Shown: positions 7,884-17,105, numbered from the stretch's first letter. The stretch: 64,000 bases of DNA from Nitrospirota bacterium (GCA_024275315.1 JAJRZK010000033.1:1-64000), one strand, 5' to 3'. Notes: a model not told the origin generated them from the letters alone. Translations and numbers: made by a program.

Positions 7884-8585
7884 CTATAGCGGTCCGGAAA
7901 TCCCCTGTCTTCTGATCTGGAGCAGATGCAAAAGCACTGTCGCGGCGGTTATCACGGGCAACACCATAACGTGAATGGCGAAAAATCTTGTAAGCGTAAC
8001 CTGCCCGATCTCATCACCTCCACGCATGGCAAAACGGATATACTCGCCTATATACGGTATCGCAGCCGGTGTTTCCGTCCCGACCACCGTGGCCCAATAC
8101 GCAAGCTGTGTCCAGGGAAGCAGGTAGCCTGTAAAGGAAAGTCCCAACGTAAGCAACAGCAAAATCACCCCGACCACCCAGTTTAGCTCCCTGGGAGCCT
8201 TGTATATGCCACTTACGAATATTTTTGTCATGTGTACAGCAATGGTTATCAGCATAAGGTTAGACCCCCATGCGTGAATTCCCCGGATCAGCCATCCAAA
8301 CGGAGCCTCGTTCATTATCCTCCCAACCGAAGCGTGGGCCTGGGATATTGTCGGCTGGTAATAGATCATCAGCAGTATGCCGGTTACTATCTGGCAAATA
8401 AAAAGAAAAAAGCTGATACCACCGAAACACGACCAGAAACCCAGATGCGCCGGAGCGATTTTTTCGAATACCTCGTCGTCGAGTATCTCTTTGACGCCAA
8501 GCCTGTCGTCCAAAGCTGAAAACATGCGGATCACCAGCTTGTTCTTCACTTTGAAAGGGCCAAGCTCGAGCGTGTCCATATCCAT
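7884..8585 (-). CDS. Cytochrome b N-terminal part (PetB-like, dihaem)
   Basis: 233-aa four-helix dihaem membrane subunit. The bis-His haem ligands are H104/H118 (GIHAWGSN...AVHM) and H205/H220 (FAIHVM...LLHLL), with the expected 13- and 14-residue gaps. GYLLPWTQLAYWATVV is the typical Qo-side helix. The C-terminal half is encoded separately by the next gene, as in b6f-type and some bacterial bc complexes. The gap to the Rieske gene is 3 bases, so translational coupling is likely. Confidence 0.95.
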   Translation of the reverse strand: MDMDTLELGPFKVKNKLVIRMFSALDDRLGVKEILDDEVFEKIAPAHLGFWSCFGGISFFLFICQIVTGILLMIYYQPTISQAHASVGRIMNEAPFGWLIRGIHAWGSNLMLITIAVHMTKIFVSGIYKAPRELNWVVGVILLLLTLGLSFTGYLLPWTQLAYWATVVGTETPAAIPYIGEYIRFAMRGGDEIGQVTLTRFFAIHVMVLPVITAATVLLHLLQIRRQGISGPL

Positions 8586-8588
8586 TGA

Positions 8589-9044
8589 TCAAGCTTCCTC
8601 TATAACTATATATCCATCTTCAACGGTTGTGGAATACGATTCGAGAGGTGATGGAGGCGGTCCTCCTATCACGGCCCCCTTCGTGTCGAAAACGCCCCCA
8701 TGACAGGGACAATGTAACTCGCTGTTTGCGTCGTTCCACTTTACGATACAGCCAAGATGTGTGCACACAGCCGACAACGCCACCAGCTCCTGCTCGTTGG
8801 GACGGATGATTACGGTGGGTTTGTTAAAAAAACGGATGAATTTGGCGTCTCCGATGGGAACCTCCGCCAATGGTATCTTCATCGATCTTGCCCCGCCCTC
8901 GGGCCGCTTCTCCCTCCTGGGCCACAGATACAGCCCAACAGGGTAAATCACACCCACAACCGCAATTGTTCCGAAAAACCCCAGCGCGGCGTTGAGAAAT
9001 CCACGCCTGGAATCGGCGGCCGGATCGAGCGATTCTGTTGTCAT
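8589..9044 (-). CDS. Rieske iron-sulfur protein of the bc-type complex
   Basis: 151 aa. A Tat-like SRRGFLN signal at about 12-18 precedes one hydrophobic segment, so it is a membrane-anchored periplasmic protein. Cluster ligands are C94/H96 (CTHLGC) and C112/H115 (CPCHGG), with C99/C114 as the disulfide pair. GGPPPSPL is the Pro loop. It transfers electrons from quinol to the cytochrome c partner. It lies 86 bases downstream of the multihaem cytochrome gene and 3 bases upstream of cytochrome b. Confidence 0.96.
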   Translation of the reverse strand: MTTESLDPAADSRRGFLNAALGFFGTIAVVGVIYPVGLYLWPRREKRPEGGARSMKIPLAEVPIGDAKFIRFFNKPTVIIRPNEQELVALSAVCTHLGCIVKWNDANSELHCPCHGGVFDTKGAVIGGPPPSPLESYSTTVEDGYIVIEEA

Positions 9045-9129
9045 CGGCAGGACAGTCCTTTCATGGAGCCGACACCCGGTCGTCGCGGTTCATTTCAATA
9101 CGCATCTCCGTCTCCTGCAAAATCAAAGG

Positions 9130-10236
9130 TTAATAAAGATAATCCACCCACACCGCGATTTTCGCCTCCCTGTTTTTTGGCAAATAGAAGGTGAACGTCT
9201 CTTTGCGCGTCTCTTTGGGGAATATCCTGTTGTCCTTGGCGATACTGACCCCCATTCCCATCATTATGTCCGAATCGTTTTTAAGCTCGAACCCTTCAGA
9301 ATCGAAAATAGCTTTTTCATAGATTATTTTCTCTTTGTACACCTTGCCGCCCGGTATGCGGATCTCACAATACAGGATCAATTTGCGCGTCGGCACCCCT
9401 GTGGGCACGCGATGCCCGGACCCTACGTTGCTCACATCCACATGGACGGTCATTCTGTCCTTTTTCCTCTCCACCCTCGATATTTTCAGGGCGAGAGCTT
9501 TTTTCAACTGCGTGAGGGAATGACCGCCAGCCAGGTTATGGTCGAAAATCTTCCCACCCCGGCCCGGGACGTTGTTGGAAATCTGTCCCTCGGATTCGGG
9601 CATATGGCAATACTGGCACTGTTTGCCCTCCTCGGCGTAGGGGCTTTCTTTCCATTCGGAGTAAGTGGTCATCACAGGGACGCCGTTGGGCCTGTATTCA
9701 TGGCACGCCGCGCAAAGCCGCGCCTCGCTGTGAAGCGTTGTATGGCCAATGTCATGGACTTTGACATCCCCTTTTTTGTTAGGTCCGTATTTTGTCTTAC
9801 CCAGGTCGATAACAAATGGATTCTCCGGATTATCCAGGTTCACATCCTTCAGGCTGTGACAAAAATCACACGTCAGCCCTTCCCTGGTCACTCCCATAAC
9901 CAGATCGCGCTCGCCGGTGACCAGGGTTGTCGGCGCATGACAGCGAAGGCAAAGCTTCTGGGCTTTATCCGCATCCTGAAAATGGGCCATTATATACGAA
10001 GCTCTGAAAATGGGGTCTGTGACAGATCCTGCGTGGAGAGACTTTTTCCACATGTTATAAATCTGGGTATGGCACTCGCCGCAAACCTCGCTGGATGTAA
10101 AACCATTTTCATTGATGAGATTTTTCCTGGGCTGGGACAAGGCCGTCTGCGCAGAAATAAAAATAAATAGGGTAAAGAAACAAAGGCGCCCAATGGATTG
10201 CCAATACCTCCATCGGAACACAACGGCTCTGCGCAA
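9130..10236 (-). CDS. Pentahaem cytochrome c (c554/c'-like family)
   Basis: 368 aa with an N-terminal export signal (hydrophobic about 15-30, AQTALSQ cleavage region). Five CXXCH sites lie at residues 52-56, 96-100, 123-127, 175-179 and 207-211, spaced as in the cytochrome c554 family. From about 245 to the end is a haem-free, beta-rich domain with a conserved-looking GSGHRVPTGVPTRKL segment. AGGGAGGA 9 bases upstream of TTG 10236 supports this start. As first gene of the operon with Rieske and split cytochrome b, it is the likely electron-accepting cytochrome of that complex. Confidence 0.92.
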   Translation of the reverse strand: MRRAVVFRWRYWQSIGRLCFFTLFIFISAQTALSQPRKNLINENGFTSSEVCGECHTQIYNMWKKSLHAGSVTDPIFRASYIMAHFQDADKAQKLCLRCHAPTTLVTGERDLVMGVTREGLTCDFCHSLKDVNLDNPENPFVIDLGKTKYGPNKKGDVKVHDIGHTTLHSEARLCAACHEYRPNGVPVMTTYSEWKESPYAEEGKQCQYCHMPESEGQISNNVPGRGGKIFDHNLAGGHSLTQLKKALALKISRVERKKDRMTVHVDVSNVGSGHRVPTGVPTRKLILYCEIRIPGGKVYKEKIIYEKAIFDSEGFELKNDSDIMMGMGVSIAKDNRIFPKETRKETFTFYLPKNREAKIAVWVDYLY

Positions 10237-10412
10237 AGTACCAGGTCCTCCCTATATGAGACAAGAACCGCAACAGCGGTAAGGCGCCAAGTAAAGAATT
10301 CAACAAATCGATTATCAGTTTATCTTCCGGCTTTGTCAATAGATTGCGCCCAAACAGCCCGCCCCACTCTTGTTTATTGGTTAAACTTTTGCCATGCTAC
10401 AATGGCCGTCAT

Positions 10413-10429
10413 TCAGGAGACTGTCCTGA
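10413..10429 (+). promoter_or_regulatory. Small hairpin in the metG leader
   Basis: TCAGGA-GACTG-TCCTGA, followed by an AT-rich stretch, lies 32 bases before metG. Its size suggests a minor leader structure; no T-box or other known riboswitch is recognised. Confidence 0.3.
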
Positions 10430-10460
10430 TTATTTATTGGATGTCACAGGAATATAAACG

Positions 10461-12476
10461 ATGCGCTCTAACACAATGATAGTCACAGCCGCTCTGCCCT
10501 ATGCCAACGGGTCGATACATTTGGGACACCTTGTCGAATATATACAGACAGATATTTTTGTTCGTTACCAGAACATGACCGGCCGCAGATGCCTCTTCTT
10601 TTGCGCCGACGACACCCATGGGGCGCCGATCATGATCCGGGCCAGGAACGAGGGGACAACACCGGAAAAAATTATCGAACGCTATCACGAGGAGCACAAA
10701 CGGGATTTCGCCGATTTTCATATCAAATTCGATAACTATCACTCCACGAACTCTGAGGAAAACAGGAAGCTGGCTGAAGAAATTTTCCTGAAACTAAAAA
10801 ATGGAAACCACATCGTCACCCGAAACGTGGAGCAGACATTTTGCGAAAATGACAACATGTTCCTTCCCGACAGGTTCGTCCGGGGGATATGCCCGAAGTG
10901 TGGCTCCGACGACCAGTATGGCGACGTATGCGAATCCTGCGGGTCGCATTATGACACGACGGACTTAAAAAGCCCCAAATGCTCCATGTGCGGCCAGACT
11001 CCCACAAGAAAGATTTCGAGCCATTACTTTTTCCAGGTATCGCATTTTATGGACGAGCTGAAAAAACTCACGGAAGGGGACACGCTCCAGCCGGAGGTGA
11101 ACAACTTTTTGGCTACATGGCTCAAGGAGGGATTGAAAGACTGGGACATTTCCCGGGACGGTCCCTATTTCGGATTCAAAATCCCCGGTGAAGACAACAA
11201 GTATTTTTACGTGTGGCTGGACGCTCCTGTCGGATACATCTCGTCCGCCTATCACTGGGCCAAGATGAACAACGAGGATTTCGACCCCCTCTGGAAAAGC
11301 GGCGAGGCCGAGATACATCATTTTATCGGTAAAGACATCGTATATTTCCATACATTGTTCTGGATACCGATGCTGAAAGGGTCCGGGTTTAAAAAGCCGG
11401 ATAAAATTCACGTTCACGGGTTTTTGACGGTAAACGGCGAAAAAATGTCCAAAACCAAGGGGACATTCATAAACGCCCGCACGTACCTTGATCACCTGGA
11501 CCCTGAATATCTGCGCTATTACTACGCCAGCAAGCTGAAAAATTCCGTGGACGACCTGGACTTGAGTTTCCAGGATTTCGTGTTCCGGGTGAACGCGGAA
11601 CTGGTCAACAAGGTCGCCAACCTCGGCTCACGAACCATCGGGATGCTCAACAAGATCAAGTCGCTGGACAACAAGCTCGAGTTTTTATCTTTCAGCGACG
11701 CGTCGGACGAATTGCGTTTGTTGCAAAAAATAAAAAGCGAAAGCGAAAGTATCGCCGCGGATTATGAAAATTGCGATTTCAACCTGGCGATAAAAAAGAT
11801 CGTAAAGCTCGCCGACGAGGCCAACTTATACATCGACACCGCCAAACCCTGGGAGCTGAAAAACGATCCCGATAAATTACAGCATGTCCTGACCACTGGC
11901 ATAAACGCCTTCATGCTGATCACAAAATATCTGAAACCGGTTGTTCCTGGGTTTGCCAGTAAAGTTGAGAGGATTTTACAAATTGAACCGCTTGTGTGGG
12001 GATCATATAAAAATTCGACCGATTTTTTGCGTAACCACAAAATCGGAGCCTTCGAAAGGTTGATGGACAGGATAGACATCAAATCGACCGACAGGATAAT
12101 CGAGGCTACCAGGACCGAAGCGGAATCGAAACCTGGGCCGGGACCGGATACAGAATCGATAGATTATGATGATTTTTCCAAAATCGATCTCAGGACAGCG
12201 CTGGTCGTCGAAGCGGAAAAGGTGACCAGTGCCGATAAACTGCTGAAATTAACAGTTGATGTCGGAGGTGAGCAAAGAACGTTGGTGGCCGGTATCGCAA
12301 AGGACTATTCGCCGGAAGCGCTGATCGGCAAAACCGTGATAATCGTGGCCAACCTGAAACCGAGAAAATTAATGGGAATCGAATCCAGGGGGATGGTTCT
12401 GGCGGTTAACGACGGGAAAACACTGCGGCTGGTTTCGCCGGACAGCCCAACCCCATCCGGAAAGAAGGTGTCTTAA
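10461..12476 (+). CDS. metG: Methionyl-tRNA synthetase
   Basis: 671-aa class I synthetase charging tRNA-Met. The HIGH motif is HLGH (20-23). The zinc-binding insertion has the four cysteines of CPKCGS...CESCG and a further CSMCG pair. KMSKT starts at K328. The anticodon-binding helical domain is followed by a C-terminal Trbp111-like tRNA-binding/dimerisation domain (from about 570, DFSKIDLRTALVVEAE...LVAGIA). Full length, intact and of the long two-domain type. Confidence 0.98.
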   Translation: MRSNTMIVTAALPYANGSIHLGHLVEYIQTDIFVRYQNMTGRRCLFFCADDTHGAPIMIRARNEGTTPEKIIERYHEEHKRDFADFHIKFDNYHSTNSEENRKLAEEIFLKLKNGNHIVTRNVEQTFCENDNMFLPDRFVRGICPKCGSDDQYGDVCESCGSHYDTTDLKSPKCSMCGQTPTRKISSHYFFQVSHFMDELKKLTEGDTLQPEVNNFLATWLKEGLKDWDISRDGPYFGFKIPGEDNKYFYVWLDAPVGYISSAYHWAKMNNEDFDPLWKSGEAEIHHFIGKDIVYFHTLFWIPMLKGSGFKKPDKIHVHGFLTVNGEKMSKTKGTFINARTYLDHLDPEYLRYYYASKLKNSVDDLDLSFQDFVFRVNAELVNKVANLGSRTIGMLNKIKSLDNKLEFLSFSDASDELRLLQKIKSESESIAADYENCDFNLAIKKIVKLADEANLYIDTAKPWELKNDPDKLQHVLTTGINAFMLITKYLKPVVPGFASKVERILQIEPLVWGSYKNSTDFLRNHKIGAFERLMDRIDIKSTDRIIEATRTEAESKPGPGPDTESIDYDDFSKIDLRTALVVEAEKVTSADKLLKLTVDVGGEQRTLVAGIAKDYSPEALIGKTVIIVANLKPRKLMGIESRGMVLAVNDGKTLRLVSPDSPTPSGKKVS

Positions 12477-12491
12477 AATAGAAACCTTGTA

Positions 12492-12875
12492 TTATCCAGC
12501 CGAATGTTTGCGGACGTATTGAATGATCTCTTCCAGTGTAGCCTGGAAAATAGCGTATTGCTTTTCGTTTAACTTTTGGTTCTCATGGATAATCCCTTCC
12601 ACGTAAAAGACACCCATTACAAGGTTATTCCAACTGTTGATAAACCTCTCGATAATTTTTGAGCGGCCATCGGAAGGGTCATAGTCCTTGTTTATACGTT
12701 TGTGTATCTGTCTGACAACATCGGCGTAGGATAAGGCGGTTTCGTAATCAAAGTTTTCGTGGGAATCACCGGTTACTGTTGCGTTGATTTTTTGTGTGGC
12801 GGCTAAAAGCTCCTGAAGATAATTGTGGAAAGTTCCCGATCCACCCTTTGTGTTTACAATTGTTTTACTCCCCAT
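12492..12875 (-). CDS. Hypothetical helical protein (127 aa)
   Basis: I do not recognise this family. The protein is mostly predicted helix, without signal peptide or membrane segment. The frame extends to 12950, but ATG 12875 is preferred: TATAAT lies 7 bases before it on the minus strand, so transcription could begin at or next to the start codon (leaderless). It converges on metG with only 15 bases between the stops. Confidence 0.65.
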   Translation of the reverse strand: MGSKTIVNTKGGSGTFHNYLQELLAATQKINATVTGDSHENFDYETALSYADVVRQIHKRINKDYDPSDGRSKIIERFINSWNNLVMGVFYVEGIIHENQKLNEKQYAIFQATLEEIIQYVRKHSAG

Positions 12876-13069
12876 CTTGACTATTATAATCAAAACAAAT
12901 TTCAAACGAAACGAATAAACTCGGCAGATCAAATGGGCGAATTGCCTCACATTAAATGTAACCGTAGCTGATCCTGAATCGGTATCGTCGCCTCATTTCC
13001 AGGTGACCGAAACAGGAGGTCTGGAATATGGGAAAAAGCCGTGACCGCTCCGTTTGAATATCCTGTCAG

Positions 13070-13786
13070 CTATTTTTTCGCGCTTTTTTTAATCCATTCA
13101 TATTTTACGGATTTGCTGATCGAATCCTTGCAAATACGAACCACCTCGTCCAGATCGTCTGTCAAATGAATTGTGTCAAAGTCGTCCTGCTTTATATACC
13201 CCTCTGCCAACACCGTGCCCGACAGCCAGTCAAGCATGGGGCGCCAGTATCGTGATCCGAACATTATGACCGGAAAAGGCAAAATTCTCTTTGTGCGAAT
13301 CAGAGTCAACGCCTCGAACAGCTCGTCGAGCGTGCCATACCCGCCGGGGAAAATCACGAACGCCAGCGAATACTTTATGAGCATCACCTTGCGCACGAAG
13401 AAATGCCTAAGTTTCATATGGTGAGTCATATATTGGTTCGTCTTCTGCTCCTGGGGAAGGTCTATGGCGACACCGATGGATGACCCACCCGCCTCGAAGG
13501 TGCCCTTGTTCGCCGCTTCCATGACACCGGGGCCACCGCCTGTGATGACTCCGATACCCTCGTTGGCCAGTTTCCCGCCAAGGCGCTCCGCCAATTCGAA
13601 ATTCCCGTCTGTCAGGGACGGCTGGGCCGACCCGAAGATCGATACCATGGGTTCGAGCCTGGATAGCATGCTGAACCCATCTATAAACTCCGCCATGATG
13701 CCCAGCAACCGCTTGGAGTCATCGGCGTCAAGCTCGTCAATGACAAAGCGATATTCTTTTATATAGTCGCCTTCAGAATTTATCAT
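13070..13786 (-). CDS. LOG-family protein (lysine decarboxylase-like fold)
   Basis: 238-aa Rossmann protein with both family motifs, GGGPGVMEAANKG (about 81-93) and PGGYGTLDE (about 148-156). LOG enzymes hydrolyse cytokinin riboside 5'-monophosphates or related nucleotides to the free base and ribose phosphate; some bacterial homologues have unknown substrates. The length is that of the type II/long LOG group. Divergent from polX. Confidence 0.93.
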   Translation of the reverse strand: MINSEGDYIKEYRFVIDELDADDSKRLLGIMAEFIDGFSMLSRLEPMVSIFGSAQPSLTDGNFELAERLGGKLANEGIGVITGGGPGVMEAANKGTFEAGGSSIGVAIDLPQEQKTNQYMTHHMKLRHFFVRKVMLIKYSLAFVIFPGGYGTLDELFEALTLIRTKRILPFPVIMFGSRYWRPMLDWLSGTVLAEGYIKQDDFDTIHLTDDLDEVVRICKDSISKSVKYEWIKKSAKK

Positions 13787-13868
13787 AAATGAATCAACCT
13801 GGTCGCTGTTTTACACTGATTTGGTAATATAGCAAAATCTGTGGATCCATTGAAAATATCGTTGCCTT

Positions 13869-15590
13869 ATGAACAAATCGGAAGTAGCCGCCGTTTTAAA
13901 CGAAATAGGGACCATTTATGATCTGCTCGGCGAAAACCCGTTCAAGGTCCGCGCCCATCATAACGCCGCCAGGGTTGTAGAAACCCTCGGTGAAGATTTG
14001 GCAAAACTTGCGACATCCGGAGAGCTGACCAAGATCAAGGGAATCGGCAAGCAGATCGCCGCCAAAATTGAATCACTGGTTAAAACAGGCGAATTATCCG
14101 AATTGGCAGAGCTTCGTTCCAAGGCGCCTGAAGGTGTTTTTCAAATTTTAAAAATCCCGGGAATGGGGCCCAAAAAGGTTGGGGCGGTGTGGCGCGAACT
14201 GGGGGTTACTACTATCGGGGAGCTTGAATACGCCTGTAACGAAAACAGGTTGCTGGACCTGGACGGGTTCGGCGCGAAAAGCCAGGAAAACATACTCAGG
14301 GGCATCGAGACGATAAAAAAGTTCGCCGACGCCAGTCTTTTGCCTGATGCGCTGAACCAGGCCGAAAAAGCCCTCGAGCATATGCTCAAGCAAAGCTTCG
14401 TTATCAGGGCGGAACTGGCAGGGTCTGTGCGCAGAGCCAGGGAGATCGTAAAGGATGTGGATATAGTCGCATCGTCTTCCGATCCCGAGGCGGCAATGGA
14501 CCATTTCACGGCCATGCCTGGCGCTGTGGAGGTTATCTCGAAGGGAAAAACAAAATCGAGCCTGCGGCTGGAGTCTGGTATCCAGGTGGATATCAGGGTG
14601 GTGGCCGACGACCAGTTCCCTTACGTTCTCCATCATTTCACCGGGTCCAGGGAGCATAACACCGCCATGCGCCAGCTTGCCAGGTCGAAAGGGATGAAGA
14701 TGAACGAGTATGGCCTTTTCAGAGAGGGGAAACCGACGCCTTGCGACAGCGAGAAAGAAATCTTCGAGGCGCTGGGCATTGGCTTTATCCCTCCTGAACG
14801 CAGGGAAAACATAGGGGAAATAGAACAGGCGCTGGCCGGAGAGCCTGTGTCTTATGTGGATGTTTCGGACATAGCGGGAGTGTTTCATTGCCACACCAAT
14901 TATAGCGACGGTCGGGAAACATTAAAAACCATGGTCAACGCCTGCATCGAGCGGGGATACGGGTATCTTGGCGTGGCTGATCACAGCCGCACGGCGTCCT
15001 ACGCTGGCGGGCTTTCCATAGATGACCTTAAGCGGCAATCCGATGAGATAGACCGGCTCAACAAAAATTTGAACGGGTTTCATGTTTTCAAGGGTATAGA
15101 ATCGGACATTCTCGCAGATGGATCTCTGGACTATCCTGAGGAGACGCTCGACCGGCTCGATTTTGTGATCGCATCAGTCCATTCAGGTTTTATCTCCGAT
15201 GAGAAAAAGATGACTGAAAGGCTGATCACCGCCATCAACAACCCGTATACGACAATGCTGGGCCATCCCACGGGCAGGCTTTTGCTTGGACGGGAGGGGT
15301 ATCCTGTCAACATGGACCGGATCATAGAGGCATGCGCGAAAAACAGCGTAATAATAGAGCTGAACTCCAACCCGCACCGGCTCGATATAGATTGGCGGCA
15401 TATAGGATCCGCCCGGGCGGCCGGGGTGAAAATATCCATCAACCCGGACGCGCACAGGATACCCGGTCTTGATCATGTAAAATATGGTGTAATGCAAGCC
15501 AGGAAGGGCGGATGTGGCAAAACCGACGTTTTCAACACCTTGCCCCTCGATGAGGTCAAAATGGCCCTGACGAAGCTGAAACCGGCTTGA
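13869..15590 (+). CDS. polX: DNA polymerase X with PHP 3'-5' exonuclease domain
   Basis: 573 aa. Order: N-terminal helix-hairpin-helix 8-kDa region, two HhH motifs (KGIGKQIAAKI, PGMGPKKVGAV), nucleotidyltransferase palm with AGSVRR and KDVDIV, then a C-terminal PHP domain from about 338 (HCHTNYSDGRETL, ADHSRTASYAGG, ELNSNPHRLDIDW). Fills short gaps in base-excision repair. The next gene, 25 bases downstream, is endonuclease III, so the two probably form a base-excision repair operon. Confidence 0.97.
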   Translation: MNKSEVAAVLNEIGTIYDLLGENPFKVRAHHNAARVVETLGEDLAKLATSGELTKIKGIGKQIAAKIESLVKTGELSELAELRSKAPEGVFQILKIPGMGPKKVGAVWRELGVTTIGELEYACNENRLLDLDGFGAKSQENILRGIETIKKFADASLLPDALNQAEKALEHMLKQSFVIRAELAGSVRRAREIVKDVDIVASSSDPEAAMDHFTAMPGAVEVISKGKTKSSLRLESGIQVDIRVVADDQFPYVLHHFTGSREHNTAMRQLARSKGMKMNEYGLFREGKPTPCDSEKEIFEALGIGFIPPERRENIGEIEQALAGEPVSYVDVSDIAGVFHCHTNYSDGRETLKTMVNACIERGYGYLGVADHSRTASYAGGLSIDDLKRQSDEIDRLNKNLNGFHVFKGIESDILADGSLDYPEETLDRLDFVIASVHSGFISDEKKMTERLITAINNPYTTMLGHPTGRLLLGREGYPVNMDRIIEACAKNSVIIELNSNPHRLDIDWRHIGSARAAGVKISINPDAHRIPGLDHVKYGVMQARKGGCGKTDVFNTLPLDEVKMALTKLKPA

Positions 15591-15615
15591 TATCCCGGAT
15601 TTAGGAGGTTTACAA

Positions 15616-16272
15616 ATGGCCGAAACTGGGAATAAACGAAAAAAACTGGCCGACGAAGTGCACCGGGTTTTGGAGAAAATGTATCCGGAAGCCGATATTT
15701 CCCTTACTTTCTCTAACCCTCTGGAGTTGCTGGTGGCCACCATGCTATCCGCCCAATGTACTGACGAACGGGTAAACGGCGTCACCGAACGGTTGTTCAC
15801 CAAATACCGCAAAGCGGCTGACTTTGCATTTGTCGACCAGGAACAGCTGGAGGAAGATATACGCTCGACCGGGTTCTACCGCAACAAGGCGAAATCTATA
15901 AAAAGCGTCTGTACCGATATTGTAGACAGGTTTGACGGCGAGGTGCCCGGATCCATGGATGAGCTAACATCACTTAGAGGGGTGGGGCGCAAAACAGCGA
16001 ACGTGGCGCTGGGAAATGTTTTTGGCGTTCCAGCCGTTATCGTGGATACCCACGTGACCCGGGTTAGCCAGAGGCTGGGGTTGTCGTCCGCCAAAAACCC
16101 TGAAGCTATCGAGCGGGATCTTATGGAGATTCTTCCCGTGAAAAATTGGACGAAGTTCTGCAACCGGATGATTCTATTCGGCCGCAACCAATGCAAAGCC
16201 AGAAAACCGGCTTGCGGGAAGTGCCCGCTGTTGAAAAAATGCCAGTGGGAACAAAAAAGCAATTTTTCATAA
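15616..16272 (+). CDS. nth: Endonuclease III (DNA glycosylase/AP lyase)
   Basis: 218 aa, HhH-GPD family. The hairpin LRGVGRKTANV contains catalytic K126; the catalytic aspartate is D144 in VDTHV. The [4Fe-4S] loop is C193-X6-C200-X2-C203-X5-C209. It removes oxidised pyrimidines and nicks AP sites. A very strong AGGAGG lies 7 bases before the ATG. Directly downstream of polX, which fits a repair operon. Confidence 0.97.
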   Translation: MAETGNKRKKLADEVHRVLEKMYPEADISLTFSNPLELLVATMLSAQCTDERVNGVTERLFTKYRKAADFAFVDQEQLEEDIRSTGFYRNKAKSIKSVCTDIVDRFDGEVPGSMDELTSLRGVGRKTANVALGNVFGVPAVIVDTHVTRVSQRLGLSSAKNPEAIERDLMEILPVKNWTKFCNRMILFGRNQCKARKPACGKCPLLKKCQWEQKSNFS

Positions 16273-16310
16273 CCGGCCTGGTCAGCCGGAGAAGACCGGT
16301 CCGGGTGGTA

Positions 16311-16640
16311 TCAGGATTCCTTTACCATGCTCTGGACAATAGACGCCGCCACATCAGCCGCAGACGGATTGTATGTGCCCTGGGCTACCTGGGCTTTTAT
16401 TTGCGCAACCCTCTGGGCGCGGGAAATATCCGGCTTGGTCTCCGATGCGATACGGTACGCCTTTATAGCGGCCTTGCTTCTTTCAGAAACCTTGGCGCTG
16501 ACAGAAACCTCCGCAGAGCCTGTCTTGTCCGGTCGGGCGCTCTGCTTGCCTGCCGCATCGGCCCTTTTGTTGTCCTGGGCGCTCTGCTCGGCTTTTCTGA
16601 CCTCTTGGGGTTTGCCGCCTGTGACTCTTTCGATGACCAT
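16311..16640 (-). CDS. flgM: Anti-sigma-28 factor FlgM
   Basis: 109 aa; the C-terminal half (DISRAQRVAQIKAQVAQGTY followed by SAADVAASIVQSMV) matches the FlgM sigma-28-binding region, and the N-terminal half is low-complexity and probably unfolded, as expected. It holds FliA inactive until the flagellar hook-basal body is complete, then is exported. AAGGAG lies 7 bases before the ATG and a near-perfect sigma-28 promoter is upstream. No other flagellar gene is adjacent. Confidence 0.9.
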   Translation of the reverse strand: MVIERVTGGKPQEVRKAEQSAQDNKRADAAGKQSARPDKTGSAEVSVSAKVSERSKAAIKAYRIASETKPDISRAQRVAQIKAQVAQGTYNPSAADVAASIVQSMVKES

Positions 16641-16660
16641 TTCCGTTCTCCTTATCTATA

Positions 16661-16687
16661 TTATCGGAACAGCCAGGCCAAAGTTTA
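16661..16687 (-). promoter_or_regulatory. Sigma-28 (FliA) promoter of flgM
   Basis: On the minus strand TAAA-N15-TCCGATAA, against the consensus TAAA-N15-GCCGATAA: exact spacing and one mismatch. It lies 21 bases before the flgM start. This gives the negative-feedback loop known for class III flgM expression. Confidence 0.8.
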
Positions 16688-16808
16688 GAATTAAAAAAAC
16701 CAAAAAAAATATACTCAAAAAGAATTTATCGGGATATCGCTATCTGGCTGAATATTAACATCTTCAGTAAAAAATGGCAATTTTTTCAATTATGCGGACA
16801 TTTGACCA

Positions 16809-16835
16809 TTCAGAAGTTCGGATTCTTTCCGATAA
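16809..16835 (+). promoter_or_regulatory. Possible sigma-28-like promoter of the 16881 gene
   Basis: TCCGATAA at 16828-16835 is the same -10 octamer as in the flgM promoter, but the -35 element (TTCA) is poor. The start codon is 45 bases downstream. Confidence 0.3.
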
Positions 16836-16880
16836 TACAGATACAGTACGAGTGCGGAGTTTTTCAGGAGATTTGGAATA

Positions 16881-17105
16881 ATGATGATAAAAGCCGCTGG
16901 CGCAGGCAGTTACGGCTCTGTAAACGGAGCTTCGAAGCCTCCCCAGGCGTCCAGAGCCGCCGCCGGCAACTCCAAAATGCTTCCCGCAAAAAGCCCCTCC
17001 TCGCTGGGGGCTGTCGCAAGGCAACACACCGAGGCTTTTATTTCTAACGCAAAAAGGGTGGCGCAGGGAGCGGCTGGAGCCTCCAGGATATCCATAAGAG
17101 CCTGA
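16881..17105 (+). CDS. Small Ala/Ser/Gly-rich protein (74 aa), unknown
   Basis: ATG with AGGAG 10 bases upstream. Composition is low-complexity for the first 45 residues; then AVARQHTEAFISNAKRVAQ could be one amphipathic helix. No signal peptide. I do not recognise it. The opposite-strand frame of similar length lacks a ribosome site, so I favour this one. Its -10 octamer resembles the flgM sigma-28 element, so a flagellar link is conceivable. Confidence 0.5.
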   Translation: MMIKAAGAGSYGSVNGASKPPQASRAAAGNSKMLPAKSPSSLGAVARQHTEAFISNAKRVAQGAAGASRISIRA

